Origin: Syntrophomonadaceae bacterium
GTDB lineage: Bacteria > Bacillota > Dethiobacteria > DTU022
DNA length: 29,992 bases
Assembly: GCA_003552365.1 (NCBI GenBank)
Contig: PUKR01000133.1
Location: 1-29,992 of the forward strand
Direction of reading: 5' to 3'
A model generated the notes under the pieces. The model made no database searches. It was not told the origin of the DNA and saw only the letters and a list, made by a program, of their open reading frames with translations. Positions 7,851-16,068 of the stretch are shown here, piece by piece (within the stretch, counting starts at the first letter, position 1; every line of letters begins with the position of its first letter). The position numbers were made by a program, and so were the translations under genes.

Positions 7851-8813
7851 TTAAGAATGCACCGGTAACGATTGAATAAGTTCTAGTCTAGCTTTTTCTT
7901 CTTCATGTTTTTTAAGATTGCGGTGATAGTTATAGATTATACCACCTGGACGCTCGTTGTAAAATGGGCGGTTACAGCTTGGGCAGCCGCTGGTTCGAAA
8001 GGCGACGCCCCCCGATAACAGTTCACTTAATTCGCTGCTGGAATACCCGTAGGAAACCAGGCGCCCATGATCAAACCGGAAAGTACTAAAATCAGCCAGG
8101 TTATTGCGCAGCAAATAATACCCGGCCTGGACCCTGCGGTAAGAATCAAGGGCTGGCGGGTCCCTGTTCTCCAGGACAGTGCCTTTTAAAGGCACAAATG
8201 CAAAAAGCGCTACCGTTACCCTTGCCTTAACTAACCTGTCTATGATCGATAAAACTTCCCGCTCGTTTTCGCCGAGACCGCAGATTATATGGGTGCTCAT
8301 TCGACCGGGCAGTTTTTCGGCACAATCAAAAATTAAATTGATGCGTTCCTGCAAATCTCCACCCTTGATTTTTTTAAATGCTGCATGGTTTACCACGTCC
8401 AGGGAGATGCTTACCTTATCTGCCCCGGCCTCAACCAGCTGCACTGCTTCCCGGCCATCTTTAATCCAGGCTGACATTGAAAGCGGCAGCGAAGAAATAT
8501 TTTTTATCCGGGCAACTAATTTAAGCAAAGACTCAACGCCATCAGGGTACCTGACTGACTGCAGGCAAATACGCTTAACCCCGTTTCTTTCGGCACGAGA
8601 CAAACCAGTTTCCACATCAGACCAGCTGTATTCAGGCCAGGTAACCCGGCCCAACCGGTTCAAGGCCTCTTTATCTCCAACACCCTGGGGACAGAAGGCG
8701 CAGTTCATCAGGCAGCGGTTGCCGGAAAGAAGATACGCTGTAGTGGGGTAAACATCCATCTTTGTAGCTTTTAATCCCATACAGGCGGCACTGCCGGCCG
8801 ATACACGGATCAT
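7851..8813 (-). CDS. Radical SAM protein, probable LipS-type lipoyl synthase subunit (CxxCNRPFYNE type), 320 aa
   Basis: Radical SAM enzyme with the cluster motif CLMNCAFC (C34, C38, C41), an N-terminal Cys11 and a C-terminal CPSCNRPFYNE (C277, C280), enough for a second Fe-S cluster. In Thermococcus kodakarensis two such proteins, LipS1 and LipS2, often annotated as biotin synthases, together insert sulfur at C8 and C6 of octanoyl-protein and replace LipA. The pairing with a second radical SAM gene, plus lipM and gcvH in one operon, makes the same role likely here. I do not assign which of the pair is LipS1 or LipS2. The ATG at 8813 overlaps the previous gene's stop as ATGA, with GAGGAG upstream; a GTG at 8825 is possible. 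No biotin synthesis gene is nearby, which argues against BioB. Confidence 0.78.
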   Translation of the reverse strand: MIRVSAGSAACMGLKATKMDVYPTTAYLLSGNRCLMNCAFCPQGVGDKEALNRLGRVTWPEYSWSDVETGLSRAERNGVKRICLQSVRYPDGVESLLKLVARIKNISSLPLSMSAWIKDGREAVQLVEAGADKVSISLDVVNHAAFKKIKGGDLQERINLIFDCAEKLPGRMSTHIICGLGENEREVLSIIDRLVKARVTVALFAFVPLKGTVLENRDPPALDSYRRVQAGYYLLRNNLADFSTFRFDHGRLVSYGYSSSELSELLSGGVAFRTSGCPSCNRPFYNERPGGIIYNYHRNLKKHEEEKARLELIQSLPVHS

Positions 8814-9697
8814 AGCGAACAACACTCCTCGGAATAGCTGACGGTTAAGCCCATTAATCCTGCTTGCCGCCTTGCTGCCGGTGAAGGTAGAACCAGCTTG
8901 TTAATCCCGGCTTTAATGGCGTATGCGTCTACTTCTTCCCGGTAGCGTCCTCCGGGCCGCATGCATCCCAAATAAATGGGGATGCGGGGGAACATTAAGC
9001 GGGCAGATGCTATAAAATACGCCACCTCTTTAGGGGACGGAGGTAAACAATTACCAAAAGCGGTCCCCGCGGTCGGGCGGAAGATGATCATGCTAATTGC
9101 TTCCACATTTTCATCCCTGAGCAGGTGAAGGGCCCGGTATTCACCCTCGATTTCACCTCTATTAAGCCCGATACACAGGTGGGGAACCACACGGGTATAT
9201 TTTTGCAGCAAGCGGTACGACTCCAGGTAATCATCGACGGTTAACGCCAGGCCGTAAACCTCATTGATGGTTTTATCATCACCGATAAAATCGAAAGAAA
9301 CCACGCTGGCCACCTCCGACAGCCGGGCTGCTTCTTCTTCCGATACCAGACCTGTGTGCAGGTTAAGCGGTCCCCTTTCAGCAAGTTTTTTCAGCCCTGC
9401 CCAGTATTCAAGCAGGGGTACCTTGCCGCAGCGGTCGGACCCTCCCGACACCAGGTAGCTTTGTTTTCCTTCATTGTTTCCTGACAGGGCTTTATCGATT
9501 GGTATCATACCGCGCAGGTAAATTCCCGAGCAGTGAGCGCAATCCAATGCACACCGGGCCCCGGTTACACTAACGGGAAGAGTCCGGCCCGGAGAACAAA
9601 ATTCTATGGCATCAGGAAAATTTGTCCGCCGGATTTGCCAGGCCTGCTCCAAAATCTTATGTAAGCCAGCTTCCTGTCGTTCGCTATTTTCCAACAT
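8810..9697 (-). CDS. Radical SAM protein, probable LipS-type lipoyl synthase subunit (BioB-like C-terminus), 295 aa
   Basis: Partner of the next gene. The radical SAM motif is CALDCAHC (C49, C53, C56). Further cysteines at 34, 245 (LGCMRPGG) and 292-293 (EECCSL) could hold a second cluster, as reported for both LipS proteins. The segment AIKAGINKLVLPSPA near the C-terminus resembles biotin synthase-like proteins, explaining the usual misannotation. ATG at 9697 has AAGGAG 5 bases upstream. The gene follows gcvPB after a 113-bp gap with a stem-loop, and overlaps the second radical SAM gene by 4 nt. The role in lipoyl assembly on GcvH is inferred from pairing, cysteine pattern and context; a different sulfur insertion cannot be ruled out. 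Confidence 0.76.
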   Translation of the reverse strand: MLENSERQEAGLHKILEQAWQIRRTNFPDAIEFCSPGRTLPVSVTGARCALDCAHCSGIYLRGMIPIDKALSGNNEGKQSYLVSGGSDRCGKVPLLEYWAGLKKLAERGPLNLHTGLVSEEEAARLSEVASVVSFDFIGDDKTINEVYGLALTVDDYLESYRLLQKYTRVVPHLCIGLNRGEIEGEYRALHLLRDENVEAISMIIFRPTAGTAFGNCLPPSPKEVAYFIASARLMFPRIPIYLGCMRPGGRYREEVDAYAIKAGINKLVLPSPAARRQAGLMGLTVSYSEECCSL

Positions 9698-9717
9698 CTT
9701 TACTCCTTAATAAAGCA

Positions 9718-9759
9718 GGGGAAGCAGAAAAGGACACTAAACCCTTTCTGCCGCCCCCT
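9718..9759 (-). other. Intercistronic stem-loop between gcvPB and the radical SAM pair
   Basis: Minus strand: GGGGGCGGCAGAAAGG, a loop of about 8 nt, then CCTTTTCTGCTTCCCC. The GCAGAAAGG arm pairs with CCTTTTCTGC with one bulged T, and the outer G and C runs also pair. No U-tract follows, so it is more likely an RNA stability or processing element, or a weak attenuator, than a terminator. Confidence 0.45.
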
Positions 9760-9810
9760 TAACTTTTTCATTGCGCAGCATAACCTTTGAACTGTAAAAA
9801 CCCAGGACTT

Positions 9811-11268
9811 TTATTCCTTTTGCCAGCGTAAAATCGGATTACGAGCCGCCCTTACTTCATCAAGCCTGCCAACTACGGTATTATGCGGACCGGAAGCGAT
9901 TTCTTCTGCGTTCTCATCGATTATTCTGGCAATTTCTTCCATGGCCCGGGCATAAGCGTCAAGGGTCTCTTTGCTTTCAGTCTCGTTTGGTTCTGTCATT
10001 AGCGCTTCATCGACGATCAACGGAAAATAAACCGTCGGCGGGTGGAAGCCGCGATCAAGGAGAGCCTTGGCTATATCCCCGGCCCCGGCGCCTTTTTTCG
10101 CCTGCGTTTTCGGTGAAACAACAAATTCGTGCTTGCGAATTCGATCATAGGGGATATAGTAATGTTTTTGCAGCAGGCTGGCCAGGTAATTTGAGTTGAT
10201 GACCGCATCAGTGGAAACCTGCTTTAATCCTTCTGCACCCATCATTCTGAGGTAATTGTAGGCTTTGACTACTACTCCAAAGTTGCCATAAAAAGACTGG
10301 ACCTTGCCGATGCTTTCCGGCAGATCGTAGTTGAAATAAAACTGGTCTCCTTTTTTCTCCACGAGCGGCACCGGCAGGTAGGGGGTTAACCTTTCTTTAA
10401 CTCCTACCGGGCCGCTGCCGGGACCGCCGCCGCCGTGCGGAGTAGATAAAGTTTTATGGATGTTGAGGTGAACCACATCAAAACCCATGTCACCGGGACG
10501 GGTGTATCCCATGATCGCGTTCATGTTGGCTCCGTCATAATAGAGCAATCCCCCGGCTTCGTGCACAACCCTGGCCATGTCGAGGATTTCTTCTTCAAAC
10601 AATCCCAATGTGCTTGGGTTGGTCAGCATCAAGGCAGAGGTAGTTTCATCTACGGCTTCTTTAAGAGCTTCAAGATCCACGTTGCCCCTTTCATCGGCAG
10701 GAACCTGGACTACTTCATATCCGGCCATAGTTACTGTGGCGGGGTTGGTTCCATGCGCGGTAACGGGAACAAGCACTTTATTGCGGTGGTGGTCTCCCCG
10801 GTGGCGATGATAGGCCTGGATCACCATTAACCCGGTCAATTCACCGTGCGCCCCGGCCGAGGGCTGCATTGTAAACCTTTCCATGCCTGTAAGTTCCTTC
10901 AGGCACTGCTCCATGTTATAGTATAGTTCCAGAGCCCCCTGGGCAGTTTCTTCGGGCTGGCAGGGATGCAACTGGGCAAAACCCGGCAAAGCGGCTACTT
11001 CTTCATTTACTTTGGGATTATATTTCATTGTGCATGACCCAAGCGGGTAAAACCCGGTGTCAACTCCAAAATTCCTGGTAGAGAGTTCGGTGTAATGCCG
11101 GATTACTTCAACCTCGGAAAGTTCAGGCATACCCAGGGGCTCATTGCGCTGCATTTTTTGCGGCAAGAGCTGATCCAGGGACTTTTCCGGCACGTCGTTA
11201 TCCGGAAGAGAATATCCACGTCGCCCGGAACGTCCCATCTCAAACAGCAGGGCTTTTGCTTTTCTCAT
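9811..11268 (-). CDS. gcvPB: Glycine dehydrogenase (decarboxylating) subunit 2, 485 aa
   Basis: This is the PLP-binding half of the split P-protein, which decarboxylates glycine and transfers the aminomethyl group to lipoyl-GcvH. Seen: the PLP lysine motif NIHKTLSTPHGGGGPGSGP (Lys272) and the glycine-rich turn after it, plus SCTMKYNPK and QPSAGAHGELTGL near the N-terminal half. Length is normal for subunit 2. I chose the second ATG at 11268: it overlaps the gcvPA stop as ATGA and stands 6 bases after GGAGGG, whereas the ATG at 11274 directly abuts that site. It works as a heteromer with GcvPA. Confidence 0.96.
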   Translation of the reverse strand: MRKAKALLFEMGRSGRRGYSLPDNDVPEKSLDQLLPQKMQRNEPLGMPELSEVEVIRHYTELSTRNFGVDTGFYPLGSCTMKYNPKVNEEVAALPGFAQLHPCQPEETAQGALELYYNMEQCLKELTGMERFTMQPSAGAHGELTGLMVIQAYHRHRGDHHRNKVLVPVTAHGTNPATVTMAGYEVVQVPADERGNVDLEALKEAVDETTSALMLTNPSTLGLFEEEILDMARVVHEAGGLLYYDGANMNAIMGYTRPGDMGFDVVHLNIHKTLSTPHGGGGPGSGPVGVKERLTPYLPVPLVEKKGDQFYFNYDLPESIGKVQSFYGNFGVVVKAYNYLRMMGAEGLKQVSTDAVINSNYLASLLQKHYYIPYDRIRKHEFVVSPKTQAKKGAGAGDIAKALLDRGFHPPTVYFPLIVDEALMTEPNETESKETLDAYARAMEEIARIIDENAEEIASGPHNTVVGRLDEVRAARNPILRWQKE

Positions 11269-12614
11269 TTCCATCCCTCCAATTCCCGGACCAGGGTATC
11301 GATTTCTTCACGGGTCCGCTTTTCAGTTACAGCAAAAAGCATGGTGTTTTCCAGTTCCGGGTAAAATGGTGTAATATCCACTCCACCATAAATATTTTTC
11401 TTCAACAGCTTGCTGTTAAGGTCCTCGGGGCTGCCGGGGACTTTAACTGCAAATTCCTTGAAGTTATATCCTGGGAATACAGACTCGAAGCCATCCAGGG
11501 CTGTTAATTTTTCTCTTGCATAGGCTGCTTTTTGCAGGCATTGTTCTGATACCTCACGCATTCCCTGCGGTCCCATGGAAGCCATATAAACTGCGGCAGC
11601 CAGGGCTACAAGGGCCTCGTTTGAACATATGTTGGAAGAGGCTTTTTCACGCCTGATATGCTGTTCCCTGGTTTGCAGGGTGAGCACATAACCGCGATTT
11701 CCTTCGCTATCCACTGTTTCACCGGCAATTCGCCCGGGTAACTGGCGAACAAACCTGCTGCGGGCTGCCATAATCCCCAGCAGGGGACCGCCAAAGGACG
11801 GAGGCACCCCGAGGCTTTGCCCTTCACCAACCACTATATCAGCACCGTAATCACCAGGCGACTGGAGCAGTGGCAGTGAAAGGGGATCGGCAGAAACAAC
11901 CAAAACTGCTTTATGTTTGTGGACAACATCGGCTACGCCATCCATTTCTTCAACTAACCCAAAAAAGTTTGGAGTTTGTAAGATCACAGATGCTACAGAT
12001 TCATCGACCATCTTCTCCAGGCTGGCAAAATCAGTATGTCCATCTTTTAAAGGGATTTCCTCCAGTTCCAACCCGCGGCTGTTAAAGTAGTTGCTGAGTA
12101 CCGCCCGGTAAAACGGGCTTACCGACCTGGACACCAGCGCTCTGGACCGGCGGGTCGCCCCGCAGCCCATGATTGCCCCTTCTGCCACAGCGGTTCCACC
12201 GTCATACATCGATGCATTGGCCACATCCATACCGGTGAGCTGGCAAATCAGGGTTTGATATTCAAAAATTGCCTGCAGGATACCCTGGCTTATTTCAGCC
12301 TGGTAGGGTGTATAGGAAGTATAAAATTCGCTTCGCCCGGTAATATGCTTGATCACTGAAGGAATAAAATGATCATAAACACCGGCACCCATGAAAGAGA
12401 TGTTATCATTCAGATTTTTATTTTTTGCGGCCAGCGAACTTAAATGCTTGACTGCCTCTGTTTCCGATAAAGACGGCGGTAAATCAAGCTCTCTTTGCAG
12501 GCGTACTTCGCGGGGAATGTCGCTGAACAAATCTTCTATGGTATCAACACCTATTGCAGAAAGCATTTCACGCCGGTCTTCATCGGTCAGAGGGAGGTAA
12601 TGCTTACCGCCCAT
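11265..12614 (-). CDS. gcvPA: Glycine dehydrogenase (decarboxylating) subunit 1, 449 aa
   Basis: This is the N-terminal half of the split P-protein. Family hallmarks are visible: FMGAGVYDHFIPSVIKHI, YTPYQAEISQGILQAIFEYQ near residue 100, ANASMYDGGTA, and GGPLLGIMAAR around the middle. Length matches subunit 1 proteins. ATG at 12614 with GGAGG 8 bases upstream; that site lies within the Glu-rich last codons of gcvH. It overlaps gcvPB by 4 nt, keeping the two subunits in balance. Confidence 0.96.
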   Translation of the reverse strand: MGGKHYLPLTDEDRREMLSAIGVDTIEDLFSDIPREVRLQRELDLPPSLSETEAVKHLSSLAAKNKNLNDNISFMGAGVYDHFIPSVIKHITGRSEFYTSYTPYQAEISQGILQAIFEYQTLICQLTGMDVANASMYDGGTAVAEGAIMGCGATRRSRALVSRSVSPFYRAVLSNYFNSRGLELEEIPLKDGHTDFASLEKMVDESVASVILQTPNFFGLVEEMDGVADVVHKHKAVLVVSADPLSLPLLQSPGDYGADIVVGEGQSLGVPPSFGGPLLGIMAARSRFVRQLPGRIAGETVDSEGNRGYVLTLQTREQHIRREKASSNICSNEALVALAAAVYMASMGPQGMREVSEQCLQKAAYAREKLTALDGFESVFPGYNFKEFAVKVPGSPEDLNSKLLKKNIYGGVDITPFYPELENTMLFAVTEKRTREEIDTLVRELEGWK

Positions 12615-12617
12615 AAT

Positions 12618-13019
12618 TTATTCCTCCTCTTCTTCCTTGATAATGAAATCTTCATAAGCCGGCTTGTCCATCAATTCCCCAAGCTGACTTTCATCTTTAA
12701 TCTCTACTTTGAATACCCATCCTTCACCGTAAGGATCCTGGTTAATTACTTCAGGCTGATCGAGCAGGGTTTCATTTACTTCGGTTACGGTTCCGTCGAC
12801 GGGGGCATAAAGATCGGCTACTGCTTTAACCGATTCGATTACTGCTGCACTCTTGCCCGCTTCAACTGCAGCACCGACATCGGGCAGCTCAACAAAAACA
12901 ATTTCCCCCAGTTTATCCTGGGCATAATCAGTTAAACCGACCACAGCAACATTGCCTTCCTGACGGGCGTATTCATGCTGCTTGGTATACTTCAAACCAT
13001 CAATGACATTGTACTTCAT
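12618..13019 (-). CDS. gcvH: Glycine cleavage H protein, 133 aa
   Basis: This is the lipoyl carrier of the glycine cleavage system. The lipoylation site is Lys65 in IESVKAVADLY, close to the family consensus ESVKAxSD. Flanking motifs GLTDYAQDKLGEIVFVELP and NEDPYG-like NQDPYGEGWVFK are present. It would receive octanoate from LipM and sulfurs from the radical SAM pair encoded downstream. The C-terminus ends in five glutamates, whose GAA/GAG codons form the gcvPA ribosome binding site. ATG at 13019 shares one base with the gcvT stop (TAATG). Confidence 0.97.
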   Translation of the reverse strand: MKYNVIDGLKYTKQHEYARQEGNVAVVGLTDYAQDKLGEIVFVELPDVGAAVEAGKSAAVIESVKAVADLYAPVDGTVTEVNETLLDQPEVINQDPYGEGWVFKVEIKDESQLGELMDKPAYEDFIIKEEEEE

Positions 13020-14122
13020 TATTTTTCCCTCCTATAAAATGGAAGTTTAGTGGTTTTAGCCCGGTAGAATCGTTTGCGAATTTCTACCGTTACTTCCTGA
13101 TCTTGCTCGGCTATCCCGGGTTCGAGAAAAGCCATAGCTATAAACTTATCAAGTGTTGGTGAATAGGAACCGCTGCTGATCCAGCCGATTTCCCGTTCTC
13201 CCGATTTAACCGGATAATTATCCCGCGGAACTCCGCGTTCGAGCATTTCCAATCCATACAATTTTTTAGGCAACCCTTCCTGTTCCTGCTTCTTTAAAGC
13301 CTCCTGCCCGATAAACGCTGCAGACTTATCAAGCGCTACAAACCGCTGCAGACCTGCCTGCAATGGGGTGATATCTTTACTTAGTTCATGGCCGTAAAGG
13401 GGAAGAGAAGCTTCCAGGCGAAGCACATCCCTGGCCCCCAGTCCGGCCGGGCGGAGTTCTTTTTTCTGGCCTTCTTCCCATACAGCATCCCACAAAGCTA
13501 CGGCACCCTCGTTTTCACAGTAAACTTCAAATCCATTTTCCCCGGTATAACCTGTTCTTGACACCAGGCAGTTCACCCCGGCTACCGCAACATCAGCCTG
13601 GAATCGGTAAAATTTAATTTGAGAAAGGTCCACTTCCGTCAGCTGCTGTAAAATAGCTTCGCTTTCCGGCCCCTGCAGGGCAATTTGGGCATATTGCGGT
13701 GAAAGGTTTTTTAAATCAACTTCACCGGCTTGATTCTCCTTAAACCATTCATAATCTTTATCCGTATTTGCCGCATTGACTACCAGGAAATATTTATTCC
13801 CGTTAATACGGTAAATAAGGATATCATCGACTACACCGCCGTCAGGGTAACAAACCGGGCTGTACATAATTGCATTGTCCTTGAGCCTGGATACATCGTT
13901 AGTTAGAATTTTTTGCAGGTAAGCTTCTGCATCTTTGCCTTCAACGATTATTTCTCCCATATGCGAAACATCAAAAATTGTTGCCCGCTTACGGGTATCA
14001 TGCACTTCCTCCACCAGCCCTTGCGGAAACTGTACCGGTAAAAACCAACCGTTGTAGTCAATAATTTTGCCATTTAACGCTACATGTTTTTCATAAAAAG
14101 GTGTCTTTTTTGCTCCACTCAT
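13019..14122 (-). CDS. gcvT: Aminomethyltransferase (glycine cleavage T protein), 367 aa
   Basis: This enzyme releases ammonia from the aminomethyl group on GcvH and passes the one-carbon unit to tetrahydrofolate. Seen: the N-terminal FYEKHVALNGKIIDYNGWFLPVQF; IFDVSHMGEI; NDVSRL; the folate-site region CYPDGGVVDDILIYR; and SRTGYTGENGFEVY. Length is standard. The ATG at 14122 has GGAGG 12 bases upstream. It is the first gene after the glycine riboswitch and its terminator, so its expression should rise with glycine. Confidence 0.97.
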   Translation of the reverse strand: MSGAKKTPFYEKHVALNGKIIDYNGWFLPVQFPQGLVEEVHDTRKRATIFDVSHMGEIIVEGKDAEAYLQKILTNDVSRLKDNAIMYSPVCYPDGGVVDDILIYRINGNKYFLVVNAANTDKDYEWFKENQAGEVDLKNLSPQYAQIALQGPESEAILQQLTEVDLSQIKFYRFQADVAVAGVNCLVSRTGYTGENGFEVYCENEGAVALWDAVWEEGQKKELRPAGLGARDVLRLEASLPLYGHELSKDITPLQAGLQRFVALDKSAAFIGQEALKKQEQEGLPKKLYGLEMLERGVPRDNYPVKSGEREIGWISSGSYSPTLDKFIAMAFLEPGIAEQDQEVTVEIRKRFYRAKTTKLPFYRREK

Positions 14123-14170
14123 CTTACTTAATAACCTCCTTTCATGTAAATTTTTTAACCCGAAAACAGG

Positions 14171-14215
14171 TAAAATAAAAGGACAGAGAAAGCCTATCGG
14201 CTTTTTCCTCTGTCC
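14171..14215 (-). terminator. Riboswitch-controlled intrinsic terminator before gcvT
   Basis: Minus strand: GGACAGAGGAAAAAGCC, loop GATA, GGCTTTCTCTGTCC, then TTTTATTTTA. The 5' arm GGACAGAG is also the 3' strand of the second aptamer's P1 helix, so glycine binding and terminator folding exclude each other. This is the layout of a glycine 'on' switch. Confidence 0.88.
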
Positions 14216-14405
14216 TAAATACCTGAGAGATTGCCACTTTAATTATTATAATTAAAGGCTTTCCCCGTCGGTGTCCCGCTTAAAGCGAGAGCTCTCCAGA
14301 GTTACGTCCCCCGATGGTACTGAAGCCTGAGAGTTTCCCCACTACCGGCCGGATAGTGGGTTGCACCTTCGGCGTCCGCTGAACGGAACTCTCCCACAGG
14401 GTTCA
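14205..14405 (-). ncRNA. Tandem glycine riboswitch (gcvT motif)
   Basis: Two aptamers in series on the minus strand. Aptamer 1 (about 14328-14400) runs from GGGAGAGTTCCG through GGACGCCGAAGGTGCAACCC to AACTCTCAGG. Aptamer 2 (about 14208-14320) runs from CTCTGGAGAG through ACACCGACGGGG to AATCTCTCAGG and AGGACAGAG. The conserved CGCCGA/ACACCGA cores and the repeated CUCUCAGG strands are diagnostic of the glycine class. It overlaps a terminator at its 3' end. I see no clear sigma-A promoter in the 80 bases upstream, so the start of this transcript is not pinned down. Confidence 0.95.
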
Positions 14406-14487
14406 TCCGCACAAATATTCAATTATTTGCTCTTCAATGACTTTCATTCGACACACTTAAATAAAATCCTTCCCGAACAAAAAATTT

Positions 14488-15345
14488 TTATCTTGCCTTT
14501 CCTGTTGAGCCAAACAACCTGATCTTTTCGCGAATCACTTCAACCGCTGCTTCCCGGGCCGGGCCGAGAATTTTCCGGGGATCTATCTCGGAGGGGTTAT
14601 TCGTAAGCGCTTTGCGCATAGAACCGACAAAAACTTCCCTGATATCGGTATCTATGTTGAATTTACGGACTCCCAGCTCAATCGCTTTTTTAATGCTTTT
14701 TTCGGGCACTCCCGATGACCCGTGTAAAACTAAAGGGCAGGAAACCAGGCGGTTAATTTCCGCAAGGCGCTCAAAATCAATCTCCGGTTCTCCCTTATAA
14801 AGCCCGTGTGCGGTTCCCACAGCCACCGCAAGAGCGTCAACCCCGGTTTCACTGACAAAATGTTCCGCTTCTGCCGGATCGGTTAAAAGTGCATCCTTTT
14901 CGCTAACACTGATATCATCTTCAGTGCCGCCAATTTTTCCCAGTTCCGCTTCCACAGAAACCCCGAAAACCCGGGCAATTTCCAAAACTTTGCATGTTTG
15001 AGCAATATTGTCCTCCAGGGGGAGCTGAGAACCGTCGTACATAACCGAGGTAAAACCGAAACGGATGCACTGCATCACCTGGTCAAAGCTGGTGCCATGA
15101 TCCAAATGCAAAACAACCGGCACAGCAGTTCCTTCAGCAGCCTGCCTGACGAGGGCTATGATATAATTAAGCCCGGCATATTTAATTGCTCCCTGGCTGG
15201 CTTGAATTATTACCGGCGAACTTTCTGCTTCGGCAGCGGTAATAATACTCTGCACTATTTCCATATTATTGCAGTTAAAGGCCCCTACCGCATAACCTTC
15301 CCGGTCGGCATGATCCAGCAGTTCAAACAAAGAAACCAGCGCCAT
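14488..15345 (-). CDS. fba: Class II fructose-bisphosphate aldolase, 285 aa
   Basis: This enzyme interconverts fructose 1,6-bisphosphate with glyceraldehyde 3-phosphate and dihydroxyacetone phosphate in glycolysis and gluconeogenesis. Seen: VVLHLDHG with catalytic Asp82 and metal-ligand His83; VEAELGKIGGTED around Glu134; VAVGTAHGLYKG with His180; LVLHGSSGVP with His208; and phosphate-binding NIDTD. Length is normal. The ATG at 15345 has GGAGG about 10 bases upstream and gives the usual MALVSLFELL start; an open frame reaches further but without a better site. It follows the TetR gene by only 19 bp, so the two are probably co-transcribed. A tagatose-bisphosphate aldolase is the main alternative. 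Confidence 0.92.
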   Translation of the reverse strand: MALVSLFELLDHADREGYAVGAFNCNNMEIVQSIITAAEAESSPVIIQASQGAIKYAGLNYIIALVRQAAEGTAVPVVLHLDHGTSFDQVMQCIRFGFTSVMYDGSQLPLEDNIAQTCKVLEIARVFGVSVEAELGKIGGTEDDISVSEKDALLTDPAEAEHFVSETGVDALAVAVGTAHGLYKGEPEIDFERLAEINRLVSCPLVLHGSSGVPEKSIKKAIELGVRKFNIDTDIREVFVGSMRKALTNNPSEIDPRKILGPAREAAVEVIREKIRLFGSTGKAR

Positions 15346-15364
15346 CTTATTGTATCCTCCATTA

Positions 15365-15994
15365 TTAGTTGCCGGGGTCAATCCCCTTCACAATAAATTC
15401 CTTCAAAGCAGCCAGCTGTTCTTCCGCAGGATAGCACTTATCCCAGGAGGGCCAGCGCATACCGGTAAATACGGTAAGCCCGATTAATGAATAGGCCAGC
15501 ATTTCCGGTTCAAGATTTCTAATCTGTTTTTCCTCCATTGCCTCTTCAAGTTTTTTCACATAAGCCCTGGCAAAGTTCGAATAATGCCACTTGAAAATTT
15601 CAAAATCAACAAATTCCGCTTCCCGGATCAAATCATAAAGGTGGGGATGCTCCAGGCAGTACTTATAAAATGCTTTAATCCCTTCAACTTCAGCTTCTTT
15701 GCGATCACCGATATTTTTAATATACTCCCGGATATAGCCTCTCAATTCGTAGTGAATATAGTAAATCAATTCACGGAAAATATCTTTTTTACTCCTGAAG
15801 TATAGATAAAACGTCCCTTGAGCCACTCCGGCTCGGTCGGTGATGGCGCTTATCGAGGTATCGTGATACCCTTTCTCGCCAATAACTTCTTCAGCAGCTT
15901 TTAAAAGGCGATCAAAAGTTATTTCGCCGCGTTTTGTCTTGGGCAAACTGACCCCCTCACCGCTGTTTCCCTTGATATACTGATCTTCCGGCAT
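15365..15994 (-). CDS. TetR/AcrR-family transcriptional regulator, 209 aa
   Basis: The N-terminal helix-turn-helix reads ISAITDRAGVAQGTFYLYFRS followed by KKDIF, typical of TetR proteins; the C-terminal half is a helical ligand-binding domain rich in aromatic residues. The ATG at 15994 is preceded by AGGTGG; a GTG at 16006 would sit inside that site. Own promoter at 16018-16046. Members with this build (FadR/KstR2-like) often sense acyl-CoA; the neighbouring acyl-CoA ligase and condensing enzyme make that plausible but unproven. I see no clear palindromic operator near the promoter. Confidence 0.88.
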   Translation of the reverse strand: MPEDQYIKGNSGEGVSLPKTKRGEITFDRLLKAAEEVIGEKGYHDTSISAITDRAGVAQGTFYLYFRSKKDIFRELIYYIHYELRGYIREYIKNIGDRKEAEVEGIKAFYKYCLEHPHLYDLIREAEFVDFEIFKWHYSNFARAYVKKLEEAMEEKQIRNLEPEMLAYSLIGLTVFTGMRWPSWDKCYPAEEQLAALKEFIVKGIDPGN

Positions 15995-16017
15995 TATTCC
16001 ACCCACCTTTTAATCCA

Positions 16018-16046
16018 ATTATACCATCAGGATTTATCGCTGTTTA
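16018..16046 (-). promoter_or_regulatory. Promoter of the TetR-fba unit
   Basis: Minus strand: -35 TAAACA (16041-16046), 17-bp spacer, -10 TATAAT (16018-16023), with an extended -10 TG one base upstream (TGGTATAAT). It lies in the 74-bp gap after the acyl-CoA ligase gene and only about 24 bases from the TetR ATG. Confidence 0.6.
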
Positions 16047-16068
16047 CAATTATTTATTATTCGGATTT

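Noticed and set aside
7851..9697. Annotation of the radical SAM pair as biotin synthases
   Set aside because: No bio genes are nearby, the proteins are paired and overlap each other, carry additional cysteines, and sit with lipM and gcvH.
14411..14487. Promoter for the glycine riboswitch transcript
   Set aside because: TTGAAG and AATATT-like hexamers occur but with poor match or spacing; not specific enough to report.
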